Below, piece after piece: positions 25,009-33,422 of a stretch of DNA of 64,000 nt. The notes beneath the pieces are model-generated. The model was not told the DNA's origin. It did not search any database and saw only the letters and a list, made by a program, of their open reading frames with translations. A program made the position numbers and the translations under genes. Source of the stretch: CAILUG01 sp903844415 (lineage in GTDB: Bacteria > Pseudomonadota > Gammaproteobacteria > Pseudomonadales > Pseudohongiellaceae); contig CANJTS010000001.1 in NCBI GenBank assembly GCA_947477655.1, forward strand, positions 372,001-436,000, read 5' to 3'. How positions within the stretch are numbered: position 1 is the first letter of the stretch; every line of letters starts with the position of its first letter.

Positions 25009-28000
25009 ATGTCTGCCCCTCTGCTTATTTCTATTCTTATTCGCACCAAAAACAGAAAACTGTTGCTGCAGCAGGCTGTTGCTTCGGTGCTGCAGCAGAC
25101 ACATACCCAAATTGAAATCATCATCGTCAATGATGGTGGTGACGATTATGCTGTCGATTTTTCAGCAAGCGTATTACACACTAACAACAAGGTAGTTTGG
25201 CTCAACAATACTGCTACCCAAGGCCGTTCTGCTGCCGCCAATATTGCCCTGCAATATGCGCAAGGTGATTATTGCCTGTTTCTGGATGATGACGATTGGC
25301 TGGATCCAGACCATCTGAGCAATCTACTCCACGCTGTACAACAGCAGCCAGGTTTTTTATTGGCCTACAGTGCTATCCGCACCTTTGATGAAAGTACCGG
25401 GTTAACAGCAGAGACTTTCCAACATCCCTTCGATGCTATCCGATTGCTAATCGAAAACTACATTCCAATTCATGCGGTCTTGTTTGCACGCAAACTCATT
25501 ACCTTAAATTGCCGCTTTGATACTAGTCTTGATCGTTATGAAGACTGGGATTTCTGGCTACAGTGTTTGCAGCATTCCGATTTTCTGTTTGTCCCAATTT
25601 TTACAGCGACCTATCGTGTCAGTGCCCAGAGCGGCTTTGGCAACAAGGACAATCCAGATCAATTAGCGTACCGCCTAGCCGTTTATCGAAAGTGGTTACC
25701 ACGCTTGAATAGCGAGCAATTATTGGCAGTGATCGATCGCAGTCGTTTGTACCCGCAGCTTGCAGTGTTCAAACAGGAGCTAAATGACCAGACTCACTAC
25801 CTCAACCTACTGCAAAACCAAGAGCTTGAATTTATAGCCGAACTGCAGCGCAGAGCGGATCACATGGCAGAATTAGCTGCAGGAATACAGCAAAGCGAAC
25901 TACAGATACAGCAAAGCGAACTACAGATACAGGCAATGGCACAAGAAATACTGGATGTTGCTAATACCTTGCAACAGTCTCAAAGCAAACTGCAGCTGGA
26001 ACTCGCCACTGTTAGCGCGCTGAAATCCGAATTAAATGTCATCTTCAACTCTCGCAGCTGGAAACTGACTAAACCACTGCGCTTACTCACCAAAGTACGC
26101 TATTTGTTACAAGTAGAAGGTTTTAGCGGCGTAGCTCGCAGAGTGTATTTAAAATTATCAAAACGTAAACCCGTCTTACCTGCAGTTGCTGTAACACCGC
26201 TACCCTCACCACACGTCTTTCATCCGCTGGTTTTTACTGTTCATGAAAAACCGCTGATTAGTATCGTGATCCCGGTGTACAACAAAGTTGAATATTCCTT
26301 TCACTGCCTCAAGACTTTGCTTGCCAATAGTGCCGATCAAACTTATGAAGTGATTGTGGTGGATGATTGCTCGCAAGACGAAACAGCCAAGATGCTCGCT
26401 AGCATCAAGGGCATACGTGTCATTCGAAATAAAACCAATAGCGGTTTTATTTATTCCTGTAATACAGGGGCGCAGGCAGCACGGGGCGAATTTCTACTCC
26501 TGTTTAATAATGACACTGAACCACAGTTGCAGTGGTTAAGCGCACTGGTTAACACGTTCCGTGATATGCCTGATGCCGGGATGGTTGGAGCAAAATTACT
26601 TTATCCGGACGGCCGTTTGCAAGAAGCCGGTGGCATTGTCTGGCAGGATGGTTCGGCCTGGAATTATGGCCGTGATGATGACCCCAACCGGCCCGAATAT
26701 TCCTGGTGTCGGCAGGTGGATTATTGCTCTGGTGCTTGCCTGATGCTCTCAAGTGCGGATTTTGCAGCGCTCGGCATGTTCGACACCCTTTATACACCTG
26801 CCTATTACGAAGACACCGACCTTGCCTTTAAAGTGCGAGCGGCGGGCAAAAAAGTGTATTACCAGCCGCTAGCGCGTGTTATTCATTTTGAAGGGGTGAG
26901 TTGTGGCACCGATGCTACCGGCGGCATCAAGGAATATCAGCGCACCAATCACCACAAATTTTTCGCGCGCTGGCAAACAACTTTGCAAAGTCATCGCCCC
27001 AATGCCCGTCTACCCAATCTAGAAAAAGAACGAAATATCAGCAAACGAGTGTTGGTTGTTGACGCACGTGTATTGATGCCCGATCACGATTCGGGTTCGT
27101 TGCGCATGTTCAACCTGCTGAAAATTTTTCACAACCTTGGCTACAAAGTTAGTTTTATTCCCGACAACCTGCACTATCACGAAAAATACACGCCTATTTT
27201 GCAAAGCTTAGGTGTTGAATGTTTTTATCGGCCTTATCTGAACAATGTGCAGGAACATCTGCAACACAACGGCAATCAATATCAGGTAGTGGTTCTCAGC
27301 CGTGCTGATTACGCAGAAAAGTATATAGATGCTGTAGTTACTTATTGTCCGCAGGCACAAATATTATTCGACACCGTGGATCTGCATTTTCTGCGCGAGC
27401 GCCGCCTGGCAGAGCTTAATAACGACAGCGCCCAGGCTGCAGCAGCTGAACTCCGCAAAGTACAAGAACTGGGCATCGCCCGCAAAGCACACCAAACTTT
27501 AGTAGTTAGCCCAGTAGAAATTGAATTGTTCCGCCGCGAAGCACCCGATGTGAAAGTGGCGCTGTTGTCAAACATACATGCCAGCGCCGGTCGTGGTGCT
27601 GACTTTGCTAATCGCAACAACATTTTGTTTATCGGGAGTTTTGAACACCCCCCCAACGTAGATGCCATGCACTGGTTTATTGATGAAATATTTCCTGTGC
27701 TGCACCAGCTCAAACCTGCCTTAAAACTGTTGATAGTCGGCGGTGGTGCGCCCAAAAACCTGTTGGCGAAAGCAAGCAAAAATATCGAGTTTGCCGGCTT
27801 TGTTGCGGATATCGCACCGCTCTTTAATAGCGCTCGACTTTCCATTGCGCCCTTGCGTTATGGCGCCGGTGTAAAGGGCAAAATTAATTCAAGTATGGCG
27901 TTTGGAGTGCCAGTGGTAGCGTCAACAATTGCCGCGGAAGGCATGGGGCTGGAAGACGGCAAGGATGTGCTAATTGCCGATGATCCAGCAGAGTTTGCAC

Positions 28001-28134
28001 AACTAATCAGCCGCGCCTACGATGATGAGCAACTGTGGTATGCGTTATCGAATGCCGGACTGGAAAATATAGAACGCTGTTTTTCTTTTACCGTGGCAAC
28101 GCAGCAGTTACGCAAAATTCTGGAAAATAGCTAA
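25009..28134 (+). CDS. Large three-domain glycosyltransferase (GT2-GT2-GT4 type)
   Basis: A 1041-residue protein. Domain 1 (about 1-230) is family-2 glycosyltransferase-like, with VNDGGDD and the acidic FLDDDDWLDP. A coiled coil (about 265-345) contains two exact octapeptide-like copies of QQSELQI. Domain 2 (about 415-660) is a second GT2 with IPVYNK, VVDDCSQDE and LFNNDTE. Domain 3 (about 678-1035) is GT4/GT1-like, with FIGSFEHPPNVDAM, a Gly-rich loop and APLRYGAGVKGKI. Such proteins build surface polysaccharide or glycosylate flagellin or pilin; the substrate cannot be told. No membrane helix is seen. It stands alone among housekeeping genes. Confidence 0.85.
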   Translation: MSAPLLISILIRTKNRKLLLQQAVASVLQQTHTQIEIIIVNDGGDDYAVDFSASVLHTNNKVVWLNNTATQGRSAAANIALQYAQGDYCLFLDDDDWLDPDHLSNLLHAVQQQPGFLLAYSAIRTFDESTGLTAETFQHPFDAIRLLIENYIPIHAVLFARKLITLNCRFDTSLDRYEDWDFWLQCLQHSDFLFVPIFTATYRVSAQSGFGNKDNPDQLAYRLAVYRKWLPRLNSEQLLAVIDRSRLYPQLAVFKQELNDQTHYLNLLQNQELEFIAELQRRADHMAELAAGIQQSELQIQQSELQIQAMAQEILDVANTLQQSQSKLQLELATVSALKSELNVIFNSRSWKLTKPLRLLTKVRYLLQVEGFSGVARRVYLKLSKRKPVLPAVAVTPLPSPHVFHPLVFTVHEKPLISIVIPVYNKVEYSFHCLKTLLANSADQTYEVIVVDDCSQDETAKMLASIKGIRVIRNKTNSGFIYSCNTGAQAARGEFLLLFNNDTEPQLQWLSALVNTFRDMPDAGMVGAKLLYPDGRLQEAGGIVWQDGSAWNYGRDDDPNRPEYSWCRQVDYCSGACLMLSSADFAALGMFDTLYTPAYYEDTDLAFKVRAAGKKVYYQPLARVIHFEGVSCGTDATGGIKEYQRTNHHKFFARWQTTLQSHRPNARLPNLEKERNISKRVLVVDARVLMPDHDSGSLRMFNLLKIFHNLGYKVSFIPDNLHYHEKYTPILQSLGVECFYRPYLNNVQEHLQHNGNQYQVVVLSRADYAEKYIDAVVTYCPQAQILFDTVDLHFLRERRLAELNNDSAQAAAAELRKVQELGIARKAHQTLVVSPVEIELFRREAPDVKVALLSNIHASAGRGADFANRNNILFIGSFEHPPNVDAMHWFIDEIFPVLHQLKPALKLLIVGGGAPKNLLAKASKNIEFAGFVADIAPLFNSARLSIAPLRYGAGVKGKINSSMAFGVPVVASTIAAEGMGLEDGKDVLIADDPAEFAQLISRAYDDEQLWYALSNAGLENIERCFSFTVATQQLRKILENS
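25887..25928 (+). repeat. Perfect 21-bp tandem duplication in the glycosyltransferase linker
   Basis: Two adjacent exact copies of a 21-bp unit beginning ACAGCAAAGCGAACTACAGA encode a repeated seven-residue block (QQSELQI) in the coiled-coil linker. Exact identity points to a recent duplication; a unit of seven residues is one coiled-coil heptad. Confidence 0.85.
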
Positions 28135-28192
28135 GGCCAGAGTTATTTTTTGAACAAAGAGCGGATCTAATAAACTACAGGCGCGCAGATTT

Positions 28193-28420
28193 CTAGTCGG
28201 CATCCTTATCGTTATCGCAATCTTCATCCTCTGTATCGTCATCGTCAGAGAAAGCACCTATTACTGCCTCACCCACCTTAATCGGCACTGTCACCACAGT
28301 GGCAACAACAACTATGGCTGTCCCCGCAGCCAAACCAACCACAGTAGAAATACAGCCAGACAATAACAACAGTAAAGGGACCGCACACAGTATTCGGGAT
28401 AAAAATCGCATTCGGATCAT
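28193..28420 (-). CDS. Small lipoprotein with acidic tail
   Basis: A 75-residue protein of unknown function. Signal peptide (CAVPLLLLLSGC) with the lipidated Cys near residue 23, a Val/Ala-rich hydrophobic segment GLAAGTAIVVVATVVTVP that could re-enter the membrane, VGEAVIGA, and a strongly acidic end rich in Asp and Glu. The general pattern (ISTVVGLA..., acidic tail) resembles a widespread family of small gammaproteobacterial lipoproteins. AAGG lies 11 bp before the ATG. Confidence 0.7.
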   Translation of the reverse strand: MIRMRFLSRILCAVPLLLLLSGCISTVVGLAAGTAIVVVATVVTVPIKVGEAVIGAFSDDDDTEDEDCDNDKDAD

Positions 28421-28459
28421 TTCATTAGTTACCTTGCTAGATTCTGAAAAAAAATATAT

Positions 28460-28960
28460 TCAAGGTAAGTCAGGTGATGCATGTGGTGGTATGCCCGCAA
28501 AATCCAGACGGAAGAAATGCCAAAACAAGGATCCGATTCCTAGTACCAAACCTACCATAACACCAACATCAATAATGCCACGCCAGGGTTGTGGAATATA
28601 ACTGACCACCACTACCAGCAACGCGATAAAGGATGAAACCAGCCATGAGGTAAGCATACGTTTAGGTGTGGCATGAAAATATCCCATACAAAATAGTGGT
28701 GCCAGTAATATGAACAGAGGGTTTGCGGCTGACCTTAAGAACATGGTCCGAGCAACTACGCGCGGCGCCAACTTCAGATGAAAACCTTTATAACCTTCGG
28801 CGAAAGCCATATACGGCGTGAAGGTCACCAGTACAAACCAATGAAGAACACCAAGGGAAGCAAAATCTAGCTCGAGAATGCGGGGAATTAATTTAGAAAC
28901 AGCAGATGCGATGAGACCAATAACACCAAAAAATCCCCAGTAATAACCTAATAAACGCAA
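28460..28960 (-). CDS. Four-helix membrane protein of unknown function
   Basis: A 166-residue protein with hydrophobic segments at about 5-25, 38-52, 80-100, 105-123 and 130-148, so four or five membrane passes. Between them lies FAEGYKGFHLKLAPRVVARTMFL, a basic cytosolic loop. I do not recognise the family. The small lipoprotein gene follows 40 bp downstream on the same strand, and the two may be cotranscribed. Confidence 0.7.
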   Translation of the reverse strand: MRLLGYYWGFFGVIGLIASAVSKLIPRILELDFASLGVLHWFVLVTFTPYMAFAEGYKGFHLKLAPRVVARTMFLRSAANPLFILLAPLFCMGYFHATPKRMLTSWLVSSFIALLVVVVSYIPQPWRGIIDVGVMVGLVLGIGSLFWHFFRLDFAGIPPHASPDLP

Positions 28961-29132
28961 TGTAATACCTGCTTTCCGTTCGTTGATGTTTTTAATTTTC
29001 TTTATGCTATTGATGTCGCTGCTAACTTAGCTCGCAGTTAATGGACTGCCGCATTGTAACGACACCACGGAGGCTTTGCATCAGCGTATAGTTAATTAGC
29101 TGTGGTTTGAGCTTATGGACTACAGCAGGTGG

Positions 29133-31415
29133 TCAAGGACAAGAAAAACTAATCCGAAAAGTTCTGCCGGTTCCCGTATTGACGGCACAGGTAAGTTTGC
29201 CGGCTGCCCGTGGTAGTTTGTGCTGCAAGGTCTTTAAGAGTCGTGGCGGGGGTGGTTCATGACTGTCTTGCTCCACAATGACTACAAGTGCTTGGTGCTG
29301 CGCTTGCACGCTGATATTAATGCTATTAGTAACAGGTTTATGTACTGCACTGCGACTATTACCATCTTGGGTACTGTCGAGCATTATGAATTTTAGTAAG
29401 GGTCGCAAAGATTGCTCCAGCAGTTGTAGTGTTGGCACAGACAGTTGCATGGAGGGTTGTGCAAGCACCATACGTACTGGCAACTCCATCATTGCAGCCA
29501 AAATTTTTACTTGCCTAGTCAGTTCATTACTCAGTTGTAGCCAACTAGGCTGCAGAAGAGGTGGAGGTTCTTGTAATTGTATTTTGTCGCAAGAAACTGT
29601 CTGCCCGAGCCAAGATTGCAGCCTAGAAACCAAGACCATATCCAACTCGGGATCTTGCCAAGCAGCAGCTTGATCGAGCATGTTTAGCAGTAGTTGGTGA
29701 GTACTCCACAGCAGTTCGGCTGGAAAAGTCTCGGCATCGGCGTGATCATCGAGGGCGGAATGTAACTCCAGCAACAAAGTACATAGTTGTTCAAGAGCCG
29801 GTAAACGCATGGCTGCCGCACCTCGTTCCAGCAACAACAATTCCTGCTGCAGATAAATTCGATGTGCTGTCAAATTTTCATAGTTAACAAACCAATGCCG
29901 ATTTGCATTGACCAAAGCAGTAAAAGCCCCCGACAGCAACTGCGGCACTCTTGCAAGAGTGATCAAGCCATCTGGATATATTGCATTTTTAGATTTTTTA
30001 TCGAGTAACAGTATAGGCATCTCATCCTTGGACTCTAAAGCAGGCCATAAGCGTAGTAAGCGATTTTGCAGTTGCCACCAGCCGACATCATTTTCCATTG
30101 GTGTCTGCATATTTTCCAAGCGGGTACAAAATGTTTGCAACACTTGTAAAGTAGCGGTACCCAAAGCCAGTTTGTGATACCAGTGTTGAAGCAAAAATTG
30201 CCAGAAACACCCGCATAAACCAGACAGCTGCGGGCACTTTACTGCGAGACTTATCCACTGCAGCTTGTAAAACCAGGTGAGCAGTTCTTGGCTAACTGCT
30301 GCAGTCTGGCTCTTGGGACTTACTGCTAGCAAAAAATTTTGTATATAACATTGGTAGAGCTGCACTTCCTGCACGAACACGGCGGCCATGGTTTCATCCA
30401 TAAGACGTGGCTTGTCCTTCTCATACTCCACTGCCTCTGCCTCTGCCTCTGCCTCTGCACCACTTAAAATGGCCTGCCATGCCAACAGCGCAGCACTTAT
30501 CTCTTCTCCGCGCCGCAAACGAAAAATTAGCACCAGCAATCTATCCAAGGTGTCAGCTGCAGGCTCGTCGTTACAGGCATGTAAAGTGATGAGTGTAGCC
30601 TCCAGCGCCATACACGAATTGTGCATTGAATTATCATCAAGAAATTGCGCAATTTTTTGCAAGTTATTACACAAATGAGGCAATACGCTGCTGGAAAAAT
30701 GCGTCAAAGACCATACTGATTTTATGCAGTTCTCGATTAATGCTTCTAGCAGAGAATCACAATATGGGCGCAGGATATATGTAGTCACATCCCGCTTTTG
30801 ATCTGCAAATGGTGAATGCATCTGATAATACATGTCCCCTTGCAACAGGGCGATTAAGTCTGAATTTAACTGGCTCGCAGACTTGTTGGGGCTCATAAAT
30901 ACTGTGCTTGGCTCTACTTTGTACGCACAAAATTTCATTACAGCAGTTAACAAAGCAGTCGTAGCATTCAACGGAATATCTAAGTTTTTTGCATCAGTAT
31001 TGCAGCTGGCAACACCAGAAAAATCTATTTCTAACTTTGTCACTTGGTCATGTAAGAGTTGTTGCAGCGCTGCGACTGGCGGCAGCTGCAAGCCTAGCAA
31101 CACCTGGAAATAATAATGCAGCAAACTGCTTTTTATTCCAGAATTGTTGTTGAACAGCAGCGGCGGACCTACCCTGAGAAGTTTTTTTCCTGCGCTATGT
31201 ATGGCGTGTTGGTTAGGAAAAAATCGCGCAAGCAAAATAATTTTTTGCAGAGTTGCTAGCACTTTTTGTTGCTGATATTTTTCTTGCTGATTTTTTTGTT
31301 GGGGCCCTATGCCAATGCTCATCACCTGCATGTGCAAGAACTCTTCCATTTGCAAAGCTAATAAATTTACAGCTGCCCATAAAAACGGCTGTAAAATTTT
31401 TGTTGCCGTTTGCAT
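29133..31415 (-). CDS. Degenerate CheA/ChpA-like protein
   Basis: A 760-residue, mostly helical protein rich in Leu and Gln with no clear enzyme motif. Residues about 338-412 follow the pattern of a CheA-type HPt domain, but the expected FHTLKG reads FYKLQW, so Tyr383 replaces the phospho-His. Residues about 625-760 follow a CheA kinase domain: a P3/P4-like helix (ELTRQVKILAAMMELPVRMV), then LRPLLKFIML where an N box with HGIE is expected, HKPVTNSINISVQ and a C-terminal TGRTFRISF. No CheW-like or receiver domain is present. It starts 6 bp after the PilH-like gene; relatives have pilG-pilH-pilI-pilJ-pilK-chpA here. The kinase assignment is inference. Confidence 0.6.
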   Translation of the reverse strand: MQTATKILQPFLWAAVNLLALQMEEFLHMQVMSIGIGPQQKNQQEKYQQQKVLATLQKIILLARFFPNQHAIHSAGKKLLRVGPPLLFNNNSGIKSSLLHYYFQVLLGLQLPPVAALQQLLHDQVTKLEIDFSGVASCNTDAKNLDIPLNATTALLTAVMKFCAYKVEPSTVFMSPNKSASQLNSDLIALLQGDMYYQMHSPFADQKRDVTTYILRPYCDSLLEALIENCIKSVWSLTHFSSSVLPHLCNNLQKIAQFLDDNSMHNSCMALEATLITLHACNDEPAADTLDRLLVLIFRLRRGEEISAALLAWQAILSGAEAEAEAEAVEYEKDKPRLMDETMAAVFVQEVQLYQCYIQNFLLAVSPKSQTAAVSQELLTWFYKLQWISLAVKCPQLSGLCGCFWQFLLQHWYHKLALGTATLQVLQTFCTRLENMQTPMENDVGWWQLQNRLLRLWPALESKDEMPILLLDKKSKNAIYPDGLITLARVPQLLSGAFTALVNANRHWFVNYENLTAHRIYLQQELLLLERGAAAMRLPALEQLCTLLLELHSALDDHADAETFPAELLWSTHQLLLNMLDQAAAWQDPELDMVLVSRLQSWLGQTVSCDKIQLQEPPPLLQPSWLQLSNELTRQVKILAAMMELPVRMVLAQPSMQLSVPTLQLLEQSLRPLLKFIMLDSTQDGNSRSAVHKPVTNSINISVQAQHQALVVIVEQDSHEPPPPRLLKTLQHKLPRAAGKLTCAVNTGTGRTFRISFSCP
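30431..30458 (-). repeat. CTGCCT hexanucleotide run inside the CheA-like gene
   Basis: Four perfect copies of CTGCCT plus a partial copy encode an Ala-Glu run (GAEAEAEAEAVE, about residues 319-330) in the linker before the HPt-like domain. A 6-bp unit changes length without breaking the frame. Confidence 0.85.
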
Positions 31416-31421
31416 GTTGCT

Positions 31422-31799
31422 CTACTCAACAGGTATTGGTAAAAGTTGCACAGACTGCAAAGCATCACGCAATACAGCCAAAGTAAGAGGTCGTTTTAAT
31501 ACAGCCTTAGCGCCAGCACACAGCCCCCATTGCAGGTCCGTACTTCGTTTAGTACCCGTGAGCAGAAAAAGAGACACATGGGGTAAGTTTGCCAAAGCTC
31601 TGATTAACTGAAAACCGTTGTTTTGGCTTAACATTAACTCAACAAAAACCACACTATTGTGAGCCAGCTGCTGGTGAAAACCGCTAATAGGAACTAGGCT
31701 CGTTGCGGTATACCCCAAGGTCATTAACTGGCGCTGCAGCTGCAGTGTTAACACCGGTGATTCATCTAAGATTAGAACTGTTGGCTGGCCTTGGCTCAT
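31422..31799 (-). CDS. PilH-like response regulator with Glu at the phosphorylation site
   Basis: A 125-residue stand-alone receiver domain. Aligned with PilH, the acidic pocket is LDES (Asp12, Glu13), the phosphoacceptor position is Glu54 (FVELMLSQNNGF; PilH has MDIVMPGLNGF), the switch Thr is Thr81 and the conserved Lys is Lys102 (LKRPL). The segment LQWGLCAGA matches the PilH VWGKRQGA. Glu at the phospho site often mimics the active state and cannot be phosphorylated, so the protein is probably constitutively in one state. It overlaps the upstream regulator by 4 bp. Confidence 0.75.
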   Translation of the reverse strand: MSQGQPTVLILDESPVLTLQLQRQLMTLGYTATSLVPISGFHQQLAHNSVVFVELMLSQNNGFQLIRALANLPHVSLFLLTGTKRSTDLQWGLCAGAKAVLKRPLTLAVLRDALQSVQLLPIPVE

Positions 31800-32242
31800 A
31801 CTGCTGTTGCTACTTCTGTGCTGAACTGTTGCAACAATTCTTCAGCGGTAAACGGCTTGGAAATAAACTGATCGACTCCATATGCCTTAGCTTTTGCACG
31901 AGCAACCACATCATCTTTGCTGCTGATAATACTAATATGAATATGCCGAAAGTCTGCGTGTTGTTTAAGTAGGGCACAAAACCGCCAGACATCGAGCGGG
32001 CCGGTTTCAGCATCCGCAAAAATTGCTAGTGGCTTGTGTTCCACTACTGCAGCTAGGCCACTAATGGTGTCGCATGTGGTAATCGCCCGAAATGGACTGC
32101 TTTGAAAGATCGCTTGTATTGTGACCAAAAGCGCTGGATTGTCTGCAATCACCAGAACTGTGCGGTCAATTTGCTTCGCTTGCGGCAACAATTGCGATTG
32201 TTGAAAAACCGGCAAAACCTGCAATTTATTTTGCTCATCCAT
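31796..32242 (-). CDS. PilG-like response regulator
   Basis: A 148-residue receiver with a 25-residue leader. Residues 72-91 (FADAETGPLDVWRFCALLK) align without gaps to PilG FVDIMMPRLDGYQTCALIK; phospho-Asp is Asp77. SSKDD (Ser107/108) and SKPFTAEELL (Lys129) match PilG closely. The first acidic-pocket residue is lost: VIADN with Ala33-Asp34 instead of Asp-Asp, which should weaken Mg binding. It is the first gene of a three-gene operon and divergent from gshB, the neighbour of pilG in Pseudomonas. Confidence 0.78.
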   Translation of the reverse strand: MDEQNKLQVLPVFQQSQLLPQAKQIDRTVLVIADNPALLVTIQAIFQSSPFRAITTCDTISGLAAVVEHKPLAIFADAETGPLDVWRFCALLKQHADFRHIHISIISSKDDVVARAKAKAYGVDQFISKPFTAEELLQQFSTEVATAV

Positions 32243-32395
32243 GAGTCTTGCCCTTGTTTTGCCTGTTTAGCATCCGTGTTTAGTGACTTCAGTTTTAGCA
32301 CAGCTTTTTGGATCTCGCCATTTTGTTTACAGCCAGAGACCCTATTGCGCCATGTTATACTTGCATGAGTTTTTTATACTTGGGTCTCATTGTTT

Positions 32396-33349
32396 ATGAC
32401 AGTAAAACTTGCAGTAGTCATGGATCCCATCCATGCCATCAATTTTAAAAAAGACACCTCACTTGCCATGTTGCTGGCTGCCCAAAAACGCGGCTGGGAA
32501 CTATGGTATATAGAACAAGCAGGCCTTTATCTCGATCACGGTAAGGCCATGGCTCAGATGCAAGCTGTGGTGGTGCGTTACGATTCGAAAGATTGGTTCA
32601 CGCTGGGCGAACCCATTCGCAGACCACTTGCAGATATGGATGTGGTGTTAATGCGCAAAGATCCACCTTTTGATAATGAATTCATCTACAGCACTTATAT
32701 TCTGGAAGCAGCTGAGTTAGAGAACACTTTGATAGTCAACAAACCCAGCAGTCTACGCGACTGCAACGAAAAGGTTTTTGCTACCCTCTTTCCGCACTGC
32801 ACACCACCTGTTCTTGTCACGCGCCTCCCCGCACTGCTACGTGAGTTTTATGCCGAGCATCACGATGTAATTTTTAAACCATTGGATGGTATGGGCGGCT
32901 CTAATATTTTTCGAATCAAACCAGGCGACCCTAACATCAGTGTGATTATCGAAATTCTTACCGGCCATGGCAGTCAACAAATCATGGCGCAAAAATTTAT
33001 TCCGGAAATCAGTCAAGGTGATAAACGCATTTTGATGATTGACGGCCAGCATGTCGGTTATGCCTTAGCAAGGATCCCAGCACCCAATGAAACACGTGGC
33101 AATCTGGCGGCCGGTGGTACTGCCAAAGGTGTTGAGCTTAGCACGCGTGATCGCTGGATTTGTGAACAGGTTGGTCCCACTTTAAAAGCCAAAGGTCTAG
33201 TTTTTGTTGGGTTAGATGTGATTGGCGATTATTTAACCGAAATCAATGTCACTAGCCCCACTTGTGTGCGGGAATTAGATGCAGCATTTAATTTGGATAT
33301 TGCGGGCGATTTGATGAGTTGTATTGCACAAAAACTGGGTAAAGAATAA
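32396..33349 (+). CDS. gshB: Glutathione synthetase GshB
   Basis: GshB is an ATP-grasp ligase that joins glycine to gamma-glutamylcysteine. The 317-residue protein (E. coli 316) starts VKLAVVMDPIHAINFKKDTS, with RKDPPFDNEFIY, KPLDGMGGSNIF in the ATP-binding loop, KRILMIDG and a C-terminal FVGLDVIGDYLTEINVTSPT that supplies Mg ligands. The ATG at 32396 matches the family start; a TTG two codons earlier has a GGG nearby. The tonB-like gene follows. Confidence 0.97.
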   Translation: MTVKLAVVMDPIHAINFKKDTSLAMLLAAQKRGWELWYIEQAGLYLDHGKAMAQMQAVVVRYDSKDWFTLGEPIRRPLADMDVVLMRKDPPFDNEFIYSTYILEAAELENTLIVNKPSSLRDCNEKVFATLFPHCTPPVLVTRLPALLREFYAEHHDVIFKPLDGMGGSNIFRIKPGDPNISVIIEILTGHGSQQIMAQKFIPEISQGDKRILMIDGQHVGYALARIPAPNETRGNLAAGGTAKGVELSTRDRWICEQVGPTLKAKGLVFVGLDVIGDYLTEINVTSPTCVRELDAAFNLDIAGDLMSCIAQKLGKE

Positions 33350-33422
33350 GTGTTAGATGACGTGAGCTCAGAATCATATTTTCTTTTTGCTCACCCACAA
33401 TTTACATAAATTTAAAACAAAC

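Noticed and set aside
27342..27845. 167-codon minus-strand frame in the glycosyltransferase gene
   Set aside because: Antisense to the GT4 domain; Ser/Ala-rich with no motif or start signal.
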